Position numbers and translations under genes: made by a program | Notes under the pieces: generated by a model | The model's database searches: none | Told to the model about the DNA's origin: nothing | The model's input: the letters and a program-made list of their open reading frames with translations, nothing else | Shown: piece by piece, positions 1 to 8,319 of the stretch | Numbering within the stretch: position 1 is the stretch's first letter | How the letters are laid out: each line of letters starts with the position of its first letter | Origin: S012-113 sp965368405 | GTDB lineage: Bacteria > Bacteroidota > Bacteroidia > Cytophagales > Cyclobacteriaceae | Direction of reading: 5' to 3' | Assembly: GCA_965368405.1 (NCBI GenBank) | Contig: CBDUMS010000051.1 | Span: 1-26,625 of the forward strand | DNA length: 26,625 nt

Positions 1-134
1 TCTATTAAACCATAACTAGGCGTTGTACCTGCTTCGTAGAGATTGTCGCAGAGCTCAATTCTATCGGCACCACCATGTACTGCAATTTGTGCTGAGGCAA
101 ACGAAGTACAACATATTTCCAATTGATTTCTCAT
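1..134 (-). CDS. cutC: Copper homeostasis protein CutC, N-terminal part
   Basis: The first 44 codons are present, starting from an ATG at 134; the gene runs off the left edge. The reading includes LEICCTSFASAQIAVHGGAD, followed closely by RIELCDNLYEAGTTPSYGLI, which matches the N-terminus of the CutC family (strand 1 ending in CC, then a GADRIELC strand and a GGxTPS-like loop). CutC proteins are TIM barrels of about 240 residues linked to copper tolerance, though their biochemical role is unsettled. The gene follows the amidohydrolase operon but is separated from it by a terminator, so it probably has its own promoter in 135-183. That stretch holds a perfect 14-bp palindrome. Identification is firm; only the N-terminus can be judged. 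Confidence 0.9.
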   Translation of the reverse strand, partial: MRNQLEICCTSFASAQIAVHGGADRIELCDNLYEAGTTPSYGLI

Positions 135-156
135 GGCAGAATAATTGATTAAAAGT

Positions 157-170
157 AATCAGATCTGATT
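157..170. promoter_or_regulatory. 14-bp perfect palindrome upstream of cutC, possible operator
   Basis: AATCAGATCTGATT is its own reverse complement. It lies 23 bp upstream of the cutC start and just after the terminator of the preceding operon. A second small dyad, GATTA-AAAG-TAATC (147-160), overlaps it, so GATT/AATC half-sites are repeated here. Its place in the promoter region of a metal-related gene suggests a binding site for a dimeric regulator. No regulator is identified, and no clear TAnnTTTG box was seen. Confidence 0.35.
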
Positions 171-183
171 GAATTGTTGATCT

Positions 184-222
184 AAAATAGAAAAGGCCGA
201 TAACTTTACGCCATCGACCTTT
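184..222 (-). terminator. Rho-independent terminator of the amidohydrolase operon
   Basis: Read on the minus strand, arms AAAGGTCGAT (222-213) and ATCGGCCTTT (201-192) form a 10-bp stem with one G-U pair and an 11-nt loop. They are followed by a T-rich tract (TCTATTTT). The stem begins 20 nt after the stop codon of the 433-aa amidohydrolase, which is where a terminator would be expected. It isolates cutC from read-through. Confidence 0.8.
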
Positions 223-242
223 CCCAATAGATTTATTTGTTC

Positions 243-1544
243 CTATTCGTCACTGTACTTCTTGGAGTATCGCTCAAATAGTGCCTCTTGCTTATTATCA
301 AGGGTTACTTCTTTCCCTTGGATAAAGGCATGCGTTAGTTTATTCGTTCTAAAATCTAGCGCGTCACCTTCAGAAACAAATAAGGTTGCTTCTTTACCTT
401 CTACTAAACTTCCAACCTTATCACCAACTCCAAGAATTTCTGCTGGATTAATAGTAATTAATTTAAGTGCCTCTTCTTTGTCTAACCCATAGGCAACAGC
501 AGTACCTGCATAAAAAGGCAGATTCCGAGCTAATGCAAGCATACCCGTATGACTTAGTGCCACCTTTACCCCTGCGTTGGTTAATTCTACGGGCAAACGA
601 TAGGGTAAATCTATATCCATATCTTCCCTGTCTGGTAATAGATGAACGCGTTGAATCACGACAGGAATCTTATTGTCGGCTAAGAATTCTTTAACCGCTA
701 ACGAACCTGTTCCGGAAACTAGAACGATTCTCTTAACGCCTTTGCTCTGGGCAGTTTTTACGGCATCAATAATATCGTTTGGATTATTAGTATGAATCAT
801 GAGTGCTTTGCTCCCATCAAATAGGCCGAGCATGGCTTCTAGTTTTAGATTACGCTCCTTATTTGCGAGTTGGCTATAAGATTTAGCATCATCCATAAAA
901 CTACCCACTTCATCCACCTCTTTTTTGTAGTTCTTATTGGCTTCGTTCACCACTGTAAATGTGTTAAAATCGAATCTCCGTGATTTCTGAGATGGCCAAT
1001 TCATATGAATTGCTACATCTGGTACATTTACAGCGTCTTCCCAGTTCCATCCATCCATATTCATTAACGATGATGTTCCTGAGATCCTGCCGCCATTGGG
1101 AGCAGATTCTGCCATCAGAATGCCATTGAATCTAAAGGTAGGAGGAAGTTCACTATCTGTGTTATAGGCAATTAAAGCTCTTACATTAGGGTTTATATCG
1201 CCAGTTTCACGCGAATCGCTCATGGCGTTCACTGAACTAACCTCTTCCAGTCCAACATCTGAATCCGGCATAATAAAACCCGGATACACATGCTTTCCAC
1301 TAATATCAACAACTTTATACCCTGCAACATCAATCTTTGCTGTTGTTGCGTTTGCCACTAATGTTAGTTTACCCTGATCGAAAGCAATTAAAGAATTCTG
1401 AATTACTTCTCCATTTCCCAAATGAGCAATACCGCCGCGTAATAATATGGCGTCAGCTTGCGGATCGGCAGGTACTGGAACCTGAGCGATAGACCAGCTC
1501 AAAACACTGGTCAATACGATTGAAAGTATTATTTTAATTTTCAT
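243..1544 (-). CDS. Secreted amidohydrolase-like protein without the HxH metal motif
   Basis: This is a 433-aa protein with a signal peptide (about 1-20, ending SWSIAQ). It has the composite beta-sandwich/TIM-barrel pattern of imidazolonepropionase-like amidohydrolases: a DISGKHVYPGF segment near 81-90 and a C-terminal ITINPAEILGVGDKVGSL block followed by EGKEATLFV. The hallmark HxH after the PG(F/L)ID turn is replaced by D94-S95-D96. The strand-8 Asp is replaced (VALSHTGM), and of the barrel His residues only H251 (MIHTNN) seems to remain. Loss of hydrolase activity is therefore likely; a structural or regulatory role beside the larger upstream gene is possible. It starts 18 nt after that gene's stop, so the two are co-transcribed, and a terminator follows. 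The family call is firm; the substrate is unknown. Confidence 0.85.
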   Translation of the reverse strand: MKIKIILSIVLTSVLSWSIAQVPVPADPQADAILLRGGIAHLGNGEVIQNSLIAFDQGKLTLVANATTAKIDVAGYKVVDISGKHVYPGFIMPDSDVGLEEVSSVNAMSDSRETGDINPNVRALIAYNTDSELPPTFRFNGILMAESAPNGGRISGTSSLMNMDGWNWEDAVNVPDVAIHMNWPSQKSRRFDFNTFTVVNEANKNYKKEVDEVGSFMDDAKSYSQLANKERNLKLEAMLGLFDGSKALMIHTNNPNDIIDAVKTAQSKGVKRIVLVSGTGSLAVKEFLADNKIPVVIQRVHLLPDREDMDIDLPYRLPVELTNAGVKVALSHTGMLALARNLPFYAGTAVAYGLDKEEALKLITINPAEILGVGDKVGSLVEGKEATLFVSEGDALDFRTNKLTHAFIQGKEVTLDNKQEALFERYSKKYSDE

Positions 1545-1562
1545 TTTCTTCAGATTTTCAGA

Positions 1563-4500
1563 TTAGTTAAGGAAAGAATCATTGGTTACATCATCGCAAT
1601 GGAAGTCGATAAGTTGCCGAGAACCACGACGTTGGGTAGACCCTCCCGATTTTTTAACAGCCTTCATTTTTTCAATTAATCGAGCTCTCTCGGCAGTTAT
1701 ATAAGCTCTGTTTACTTTATCCTTGTCCAAGTCATAATAAACCTTACCATCTACGATGGTCTTTTCAGCAATGCTGTAGACAGAAAGTGGGTGACCCGAC
1801 CATAATACAACGTCAGCGTCTTTCCCTTCCTTTATACTTCCCCTTCTATCATCGAGATGAAGAAGTTTAGCCGGATTCAATGTAACCATTCTAAGAGCAT
1901 CTTCCTCTGTCATGTCGCCATACTTTATTGTTTTAGCTGCTTCTTGGTTCAACCTACGAATCTGATTGGCATCATCGGAATTTATAGCCACAGTAACGCC
2001 TGCATTATGCATTATGGCTGCATTATAAGGAATTGCGTAACGTACCTCCCACTTATAAGCCCACCAATCCGAGAATGTAGATCCTCCAACGCCGTGTTCG
2101 GCCATTTTATCGGCCACTTTATATCCTTCAAGAATATGAGTGAAGGTATTTACCTTAAAATTAAACTTTGTAGCTACGCTCATCAACATATTAATCTCCG
2201 ACTGAACATACGAGTGACACGAAATAAATCGCTCGCTATTGATTATTTCCAACATCGTCTCATCGGCAAGATCTCGGCGTGGTGCTGTTGTCTTCGCTTT
2301 AACCTTCTTAGGCAATCCATTATAGGTATCCCATTTTTTACCATATTCCTGGGCACTAGAAAATGCGTCCATATACACTTGTTCAACTCCCATTCTGGTA
2401 AGCGGGAAGCGTGTAGAACTAGTACTACGTGAACGTTTAACGTTCTCTCCTAGTGCAAATTTAATATAGCCATCAGCATCCTTTATCTTCATATTCTCAG
2501 GTGATTCGCCCCAGCGTAACTTAATGAGAGCAGACTGTCCGCCAATAGGGTTAGCAGAGCCGTGTAAGATCTGCAAGGCGGTTACACCTCCTGATAATGC
2601 ACGATAGATATTAATTTGCTCTGGATCGATAACATCACCAATTCTTACCATACCTGAATTTGTTGCCACATCGTTAATAGACGTTGCACCAATATGCGAG
2701 TGTTCGTCGATTATTCCAGGTGTAAGATGTTTACCTGTTCCATCAACTACCTTTGCTCCCGATGCAGAAATATCCTTACCAATTTTGGTGATTTTTCCAT
2801 TTTCTAAAAGCACATCCGTATTCTCCAATACTCCAGCATCTTCACTGGTCCATACTGTAGCATTTTTTATAAGTATGGCATCTTGCGATGGCAATGTTGT
2901 GCTACCATATGCTACAAAAGGAAATATCACATCTCCTAATGCGTCATTAGCCGCATTCTTCTCATTTGGCTTATCCCCTTTCTTTTTATCAGCAAGATCG
3001 CCAGTTCTTTTCATAGTCCAGCTTATCCATTCTCCGGCTACATCTCTTCCATTACCTTTCCAACCATCATCAGTTGTCCAGCCCGACAATCTTACTACTC
3101 CTTCAGTATCTTTAGGACTGTAAGTAATATTGATTGTTTGATCTTTAAAGCTGGCATTCAGTTTAACCGACGAAGAATCATTCACAACAAGTTTTGCTGC
3201 TTGTTTCCCCGGTGCACCAGATACTTCAACATTATAACTACTACCACCCAGGCTTAACTGGTATTGACCACTATAATCTGCAATGTTTAGCGGGCTTATT
3301 GAATAACGCTTGCCCTGAACCCAGTTTTCATGGATAATATTCTTTTCATCGAATAGATTATCTGAGGTTATAATGAAGTTAGCGAGTTTCCCAGCAGACA
3401 AACTACCCACAAGCTGATCCATTTTAAGCATTTTCGCCGGGGTTATAGTTAAAGCCTTTAAGGCCTCTGATTCTGGTAATCCATGTTTAATAGCCGATCG
3501 TAGATTAGTCCAGAAATCAGCTGGTTTAGTTAAACCTGCATAGGTTATAGCAACTTGTACTCCATTTTTGTTTAGTACTGACAAGTTAGTAGGTGCAAGT
3601 TCCCAATGCTTCATGTCAGCAAGCGACACATCTACAGCCGTCATAGGATCATCCACATCGAATGCAACAGGGAAGTTGAGAGGAATAATTAAGCTTGCCC
3701 CTGTTGCTTTTACTTCAGCAATTCTTTTGTACTCATCACCACTTCCTTTAATGATATACTGTACTCCAAATTCATCTCCCACTTTATCTGCCCGGCCTAC
3801 TTCCAGCCAGTTTCTAGCTTCGAATATTTGCGGAAGAGAGCTGTTGTTAACCCAACTATCTAAAGTCTGGTCCTTAAATGGCTTAGGACTTTGTGCATTA
3901 TACCAGTCAGCATCGAGATAGGTCTGTCTTAGCAAAGCAATAAAGCCCATGGATGATGTTGGGTACATCTGTGTTGAAGTTCCTTTATTGAATGAGAACA
4001 ATGCTGATGCTTTTGTTCCCAGAAGTACCATATTGTCGGTATCCTCGCCCAATGTGACAAATGCTGATGTACCTCGTGCAATTCCATCGGGAAGGAATGT
4101 ATTCACTGCTCCAAACCCGATTTTTCGCATTTGATCAGCTTTTTTTGCATCTACTGTAAATTCAGACGATGCGTTATATTCGGCACGAATAGCCTGGTTA
4201 GCATTATAGGCGCCTTTGGTTTTAGATTGAATTTGTTCCGTCCTTCCCCTAGAACGCGACCGATCGACCTTTGGAAGGCCATAATTAGAATAAGCGTCTA
4301 TCAATGATGGATAGATACGTTTACCTGTTAAGTCAATCGCTATATAGCCGGCAGGTATAGTTTTCGTTGCGCCAACATATTCAATTTTACCTTCTCGAAC
4401 CAGCAACAAACCATTGTCGATAATCGTTTGGTGGTCGGCAACAATTTTAGCATTTGTAAAGGCATAGGCACCCTCCCTTAGGTCTTTCACATCGTTCCTC

Positions 4501-4571
4501 GGAAAAGTTTCTTGAGACCACGATGGTGAAAAGACTATTAGGAACAGTCCAATTGCAATTAGTTTCCTCAT
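1563..4571 (-). CDS. Secreted tandem amidohydrolase fusion, inactive N-half and intact C-half
   Basis: This 1002-aa protein is taken from the ATG at 4571 because it opens with a clean signal peptide, MRKLIAIGLFLIVFSPSWSQ; an in-frame upstream extension to 4649 adds 26 residues with no signal character. Residues about 34-424 form a first amidohydrolase domain whose HxH is replaced by Y94-S95-N96 and whose strand-8 Asp is gone. Residues about 424-524 are a beta-rich insert (GQYQLSLGG, then GEWISWTMKR). Residues about 560-974 form a second, canonical domain: H624-S-H626 in IDEHSHIG, H786 (SCHSY), H812 (FTHILEG) and D866 (AINSDD), so metal binding is likely there. Imidazolonepropionase-like enzymes hydrolyse cyclic amides or peptides; the substrate here is unknown. 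The tail (GGSTQRRGSRQ) is basic. It is the first gene of a two-gene operon with the 433-aa paralogue. Confidence 0.9.
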   Translation of the reverse strand: MRKLIAIGLFLIVFSPSWSQETFPRNDVKDLREGAYAFTNAKIVADHQTIIDNGLLLVREGKIEYVGATKTIPAGYIAIDLTGKRIYPSLIDAYSNYGLPKVDRSRSRGRTEQIQSKTKGAYNANQAIRAEYNASSEFTVDAKKADQMRKIGFGAVNTFLPDGIARGTSAFVTLGEDTDNMVLLGTKASALFSFNKGTSTQMYPTSSMGFIALLRQTYLDADWYNAQSPKPFKDQTLDSWVNNSSLPQIFEARNWLEVGRADKVGDEFGVQYIIKGSGDEYKRIAEVKATGASLIIPLNFPVAFDVDDPMTAVDVSLADMKHWELAPTNLSVLNKNGVQVAITYAGLTKPADFWTNLRSAIKHGLPESEALKALTITPAKMLKMDQLVGSLSAGKLANFIITSDNLFDEKNIIHENWVQGKRYSISPLNIADYSGQYQLSLGGSSYNVEVSGAPGKQAAKLVVNDSSSVKLNASFKDQTINITYSPKDTEGVVRLSGWTTDDGWKGNGRDVAGEWISWTMKRTGDLADKKKGDKPNEKNAANDALGDVIFPFVAYGSTTLPSQDAILIKNATVWTSEDAGVLENTDVLLENGKITKIGKDISASGAKVVDGTGKHLTPGIIDEHSHIGATSINDVATNSGMVRIGDVIDPEQINIYRALSGGVTALQILHGSANPIGGQSALIKLRWGESPENMKIKDADGYIKFALGENVKRSRSTSSTRFPLTRMGVEQVYMDAFSSAQEYGKKWDTYNGLPKKVKAKTTAPRRDLADETMLEIINSERFISCHSYVQSEINMLMSVATKFNFKVNTFTHILEGYKVADKMAEHGVGGSTFSDWWAYKWEVRYAIPYNAAIMHNAGVTVAINSDDANQIRRLNQEAAKTIKYGDMTEEDALRMVTLNPAKLLHLDDRRGSIKEGKDADVVLWSGHPLSVYSIAEKTIVDGKVYYDLDKDKVNRAYITAERARLIEKMKAVKKSGGSTQRRGSRQLIDFHCDDVTNDSFLN

Positions 4572-4591
4572 AATTATTTGTCTTAATTTGT

Positions 4592-4599
4592 TAAATGTA
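4592..4599 (-). promoter_or_regulatory. Candidate -7 box for the amidohydrolase operon
   Basis: On the minus strand TACATTTA matches the Bacteroidota -7 consensus TAnnTTTG at all but the last base. It lies 20 bp upstream of the chosen ATG at 4571, implying a leader of roughly 14 nt and supporting the shorter protein start. No clear TTTG -33 element was found at the usual distance. Confidence 0.3.
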
Positions 4600-4652
4600 A
4601 ACCGAAAGGTAACGATAATTAAAACGCCATGAAAAATTGAATTTATCAAATT

Positions 4653-4679
4653 ACACGAACGGTGTTCACCTTATCGTGT
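4653..4679. promoter_or_regulatory. Nested dyad in the divergent promoter region, possible operator
   Basis: ACACGA (4653-4658) pairs with TCGTGT (4674-4679), and inside it GGTG (4661-4664) faces CACC (4667-4670), giving a 27-bp nested inverted repeat. It sits between the divergent starts of the amidohydrolase operon (4571) and the transporter gene (4721). The two-base centre makes an RNA hairpin unlikely, so a protein-binding site is the better guess. No regulator gene is adjacent. Confidence 0.35.
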
Positions 4680-4720
4680 CTGGAACCTGGGGTCAAAAAA
4701 AGACAAGTTAAGTTAGCCAA

Positions 4721-5986
4721 ATGAAGAAAACCATAATCTGGTTCGTGATTTCTGCGGCATTTATAGGCCCAGGTACAGTAACAACCGCCACAAGCGCTGG
4801 AGCGAATCATGGTATGGCCTTACTTTGGACTATTGTCTTCGCTGTTATAGCATGCATTATCCTCCAAGAAGGAGCCGCACGCATAAACATCGTATCTGGC
4901 TTAAGTCTTGGCCAGGCTATTGTGCTGCAATTTTCTAAAAAAGGCAAAACATCTTATATCGCCTTTGCAATTTCCATCGCCATTGTACTTGGTTGTGCTG
5001 CTTATGAAGCAGGTAATGTTTTGGGAGCAGTATCCGGGATAAGTTTAGGCTATGGTATTCGATCAGAGCTAGCAACTATTCTAATTATTGGCTTTGCCGG
5101 CATTCTTTTGTTTACCAATCGGTTCACGCTCATTACAAATTTTCTTGCCGGTATTATTAGTATTATGGGTCTTGGCCTACTTCTGGTTGTTTTCACGTTG
5201 GATATAAATTATGTTGAATTAGGGAAGGGCTTATTAGTTCCAAGTATTCCTGTTGGAAGTGAACTACTAACACTTGGACTTATTGGTACTACGGTTGTAC
5301 CCTACAATCTTTTTTTAGGATCGCAGATCGCCAAAGCCCAGGAACTAAAGAATATGAGATTTGGCATTACGCTGTCCGTAATAGTTGGAGGGCTAATTTC
5401 AATCTCCTTAATACTGATTGGCAGCAAGGTTCAAGGAGAATTCAGTTTCTCGAATGTTGCCAAGACACTTTCAGATTTAACTGGCTCATGGGCAATTTAC
5501 CTGTTTGCCTTCGGCCTTTTTGCTGCAGGAATCACCTCAGCAATAACAGCGCCGTGGGCAGCCGCATTAACGGTTACCTCAACCATCAAGGTAAAACACC
5601 CCGCCAAAGCATTTAGGACGACATGGTTGATTGTCCTTATAACAGGTCTTGTTTTTGGCCTAAGCAGCGTAAAACCAATTCCTATTATTATTCTGGCACA
5701 AGCTCTGAATGGCATACTATTGCCTTTTTTGGCTATTGCAATACTTCTTACCCTTAATAATAAATCCTTGCTGCAGGATCATATCAACACATTCAAGGGT
5801 AATTTAATGCTACTCATAATAGTCTGGATAACTGGTGTACTTGGCTTAATAAACCTGACTAAGGCAATATTTGCAACCATAAATGCTGAGAGCTCAATTA
5901 GCAATCAAACGCTATTGATTCTTTCAATTATTTCATTAGGAATAACAGCGTTGGTAGCTTTTTTAATCAAAGCTAAAACTCAGTAG
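4721..5986 (+). CDS. Nramp-family-like transporter with altered metal-binding residues
   Basis: This 421-aa integral membrane protein has about 11 hydrophobic helices and the Nramp (MntH/NRAMP, SLC11) pattern. TM1 reads FIGPGTVTTATSAGANHG, where classical members have DPGN, so the metal-binding Asp and Asn become G16 and T19. TM6 reads GLIGTTVVPYNLFLGS, where classical members have MPHN, so Met and His become V193 and Y195. The QEGAARINIVSG segment after TM2 fits the family. Classical members import Mn2+ or Fe2+ with protons. All four signature positions differ here, so the substrate is open; some divergent Nramp relatives carry Mg2+ or other ions. It is a single gene read divergently from the amidohydrolases, and its last 14 nt overlap the end of the TonB receptor gene on the other strand. 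Confidence 0.85.
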   Translation: MKKTIIWFVISAAFIGPGTVTTATSAGANHGMALLWTIVFAVIACIILQEGAARINIVSGLSLGQAIVLQFSKKGKTSYIAFAISIAIVLGCAAYEAGNVLGAVSGISLGYGIRSELATILIIGFAGILLFTNRFTLITNFLAGIISIMGLGLLLVVFTLDINYVELGKGLLVPSIPVGSELLTLGLIGTTVVPYNLFLGSQIAKAQELKNMRFGITLSVIVGGLISISLILIGSKVQGEFSFSNVAKTLSDLTGSWAIYLFAFGLFAAGITSAITAPWAAALTVTSTIKVKHPAKAFRTTWLIVLITGLVFGLSSVKPIPIIILAQALNGILLPFLAIAILLTLNNKSLLQDHINTFKGNLMLLIIVWITGVLGLINLTKAIFATINAESSISNQTLLILSIISLGITALVAFLIKAKTQ

Positions 5987-8312
5987 AAACCACAACATTA
6001 AACAAGCGGCCAGTCAGGTAATTGGGAACAGCAAACTGCTGCGCATTGATATCGGTTATCCAGGTGTAGGAAACTGCGTTTCTACTTCCAAAGAGATTAT
6101 TGATTTCTACACCAACTCGCGCATATTTAAAGAATTTTTCATTGAAATTAAACAGCTTCGAAAAGCCAATATCAAGTCGAGAATAATCGTCTCCTGTAAA
6201 TGAATTACGCTGCTCAAGATTCTCGGGAGCACTTATGGGGAGGCCAGAGCCATATTGAAAGCTAAGATTTACACGTAAACTTGGGTCGCCAGGGATATGA
6301 TCTTCAAAAATGAAAGCAACTTTAAAACGCTGATCAGTAGGTCGTCGAATAAAATCCTCATCTACCCCCGGAATTTTCTCACGGGCTGACATCAGCCCTA
6401 AGCTAAACCAGGATTCTGTTCCTGGGATAAACTCCCCGCCTATTCTTGCCTCAAAACCCATTGATTTAGCTTGAGCTGTATAATCGGGAAAGTATTGCTG
6501 TCTTACGTTTTCAATTATATATGGAATCTGATTCCATAGGTATTTATAATAAACTTCCGTAGTTAGCTGAAATGGCCGCCCCCACCATGTAATATCATAG
6601 CGCATAGCCAAATTGAAATGCAAACTAGATTGACCTTTGACATCTGTATTTAAATTCCCATCGATTTTGCGAAACTCCTTATAAAAAGGCTGCTGCCCAT
6701 AAAGTCCTACACCAAAATCAAAGTGAAGATTAGAGCTTTTTTCTGGGCTATAACCAATAAGCACTCTTGGGCTTATGAGCGTGTAATTATTCAAAGTGTT
6801 ATAGTTCACACGTGCCCCATAGGTAAATGCCCATGTATTTAGGTCTATTGAGTGTTGGAAATAGGCTTTTAGCAAATTAGCCGATGTTTCATTTTGAGCC
6901 AATATGCTCTGCTCAACACTTATATAATTTGCAGAATCGATTAAGCCATATTCATTAATATTATCATTAAAACTTTGCCTCGAGTAGTTAATACCAACGC
7001 GAATGTCCTGCGATGAGTTGATATTATAAGACAGGTTGGACTCTGCATCTATAAGCACTGATGTTAGCCTATTTCGTGCATAATTATACAAGGTACCAAT
7101 GCCTCTTGTAGCTATACATTCATTAAAGGTGTCTGATGAAGTGTTTTTATCCACATCACAAAGTCTATAACCTCCTTCTAAGTCAATATTTTCCAGTTCA
7201 TTATAACTTGAAATCGATGCCAGGTTTGTCCAAGTGAGCTTCTTATTGATGATTTGTTCATGTTTTATAGCTCCTTGATAGGTGCGATATTTCATTTCCT
7301 GTCTTCCATCGAATGCCACTTGCAAGCGGAGTTCTTTATTGAAGGTACCAAAGCTTGTCGTTGATTGCGAAGGTGTAACACTGTAATTATTATTAGCAAA
7401 AGCGAGCAATACTTCCAGTGTCGATTTCGGCGAGATTTGACCTTTTAGCATTAACTGGGCGTCTGTAAATGTTGGTCGATAGTCGCCATCTACATCGAGC
7501 GTGTTTAACAAATAAGCATTGCTCTTATGTCTTACTCCAGCCAGATAGGTAAACTTCTCAGAAAAAGACCCTTCAATATGTGCCTTCGCTCCCAATAAAC
7601 TCAACATGGCCGAACCCGCAAACTCTGATGGATTTTTATAGTTGGCTGCCAATACTGAGGCCATCTTATCGTCGTATTGCACAGACCAACCACCGGCTGA
7701 GAAATTTACGCTTGAAATGAGATCTGTATTAATAAAGCTAAGTCCTTCTTCCTGCCCTGCACGCACTAGAAATGGACGATATACGGGTATTCCATTAACT
7801 GTAACAAGATTTTCGTCGTAGCTACCACCCCGCACAGAATACGCTGTGCTTAGTTCATTATTACTAGTAACAGATGGTAAGGTAGCGATGATATTGCTAA
7901 TGTCTTGAAAAGGGACGGGCGAAAGCTTAAATGTTTCTGGGTTTATTCGAACACTGCTCACCGCAATAATTTTATCCTCGGTGCCCGTCACACTTAATTC
8001 TTTAAGGAGTTCTTTTTTTTCTTCTAACACAAGAGTCAATTCGATAGGTGCTTGACTCTTAAAAGCTACATCAATGGTTTTCAAATTATATTGAACATGA
8101 CTAACCTGTAACTGGACTTTCGTAGCTTTTTTGAAATTGAGCCTGAAATTACCACTAAGGTTTGTGGTGGTTCCTGTGGAATCATTTAAAACTAGAATAT
8201 TAGCACCAACGATGGGATCGCCTGCAACATCCACAATTTTGCCCGTTATTATATATTGGGCCACTCCTGGCAGAGCGAATAATACAAGACATAACGCTAG
8301 AAAAAGACGCAT
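5973..8312 (-). CDS. TonB-dependent outer membrane receptor
   Basis: This 779-aa protein has a signal peptide (about 1-18, LFALPGVAQ). It is followed by a carboxypeptidase-regulatory-like beta domain (about 20-105; ITGKIVDVAGDPIVGANILV, then GNFRLNF). The plug domain spans about 125-225 (SNIIATLPSV, YSVRGGSYDENLVTVNGIPV). A beta-barrel follows and ends in a C-terminal Phe (VVSTEF), as expected for outer membrane insertion. It is smaller than the roughly 1000-residue SusC type, and no SusD partner is present, so a SusCD glycan system is unlikely. The ligand (siderophore, vitamin, metal complex or peptide) cannot be read from the sequence. It is last in the lipoprotein/protease/rpe operon, starting 7 nt after rpe. 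The neighbouring secreted protease suggests a peptide-related role, which is inference. Confidence 0.9.
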   Translation of the reverse strand: MRLFLALCLVLFALPGVAQYIITGKIVDVAGDPIVGANILVLNDSTGTTTNLSGNFRLNFKKATKVQLQVSHVQYNLKTIDVAFKSQAPIELTLVLEEKKELLKELSVTGTEDKIIAVSSVRINPETFKLSPVPFQDISNIIATLPSVTSNNELSTAYSVRGGSYDENLVTVNGIPVYRPFLVRAGQEEGLSFINTDLISSVNFSAGGWSVQYDDKMASVLAANYKNPSEFAGSAMLSLLGAKAHIEGSFSEKFTYLAGVRHKSNAYLLNTLDVDGDYRPTFTDAQLMLKGQISPKSTLEVLLAFANNNYSVTPSQSTTSFGTFNKELRLQVAFDGRQEMKYRTYQGAIKHEQIINKKLTWTNLASISSYNELENIDLEGGYRLCDVDKNTSSDTFNECIATRGIGTLYNYARNRLTSVLIDAESNLSYNINSSQDIRVGINYSRQSFNDNINEYGLIDSANYISVEQSILAQNETSANLLKAYFQHSIDLNTWAFTYGARVNYNTLNNYTLISPRVLIGYSPEKSSNLHFDFGVGLYGQQPFYKEFRKIDGNLNTDVKGQSSLHFNLAMRYDITWWGRPFQLTTEVYYKYLWNQIPYIIENVRQQYFPDYTAQAKSMGFEARIGGEFIPGTESWFSLGLMSAREKIPGVDEDFIRRPTDQRFKVAFIFEDHIPGDPSLRVNLSFQYGSGLPISAPENLEQRNSFTGDDYSRLDIGFSKLFNFNEKFFKYARVGVEINNLFGSRNAVSYTWITDINAQQFAVPNYLTGRLFNVVVSTEF

Positions 8313-8319
8313 TATTTGT

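Noticed and set aside
1857..2432. A 191-codon open frame on the plus strand
   Set aside because: It lies antisense to the conserved C-terminal amidohydrolase domain, has no recognisable domain and no start context; it is a shadow of that gene.
4572..4649. A 26-residue N-terminal extension of the amidohydrolase fusion
   Set aside because: It would bury the signal peptide that starts at 4571, and the candidate -7 box at 4592-4599 lies inside it.
4653..4679. The nested dyad as a terminator
   Set aside because: The centre leaves a two-base loop, there is no T-run, and no gene ends there.
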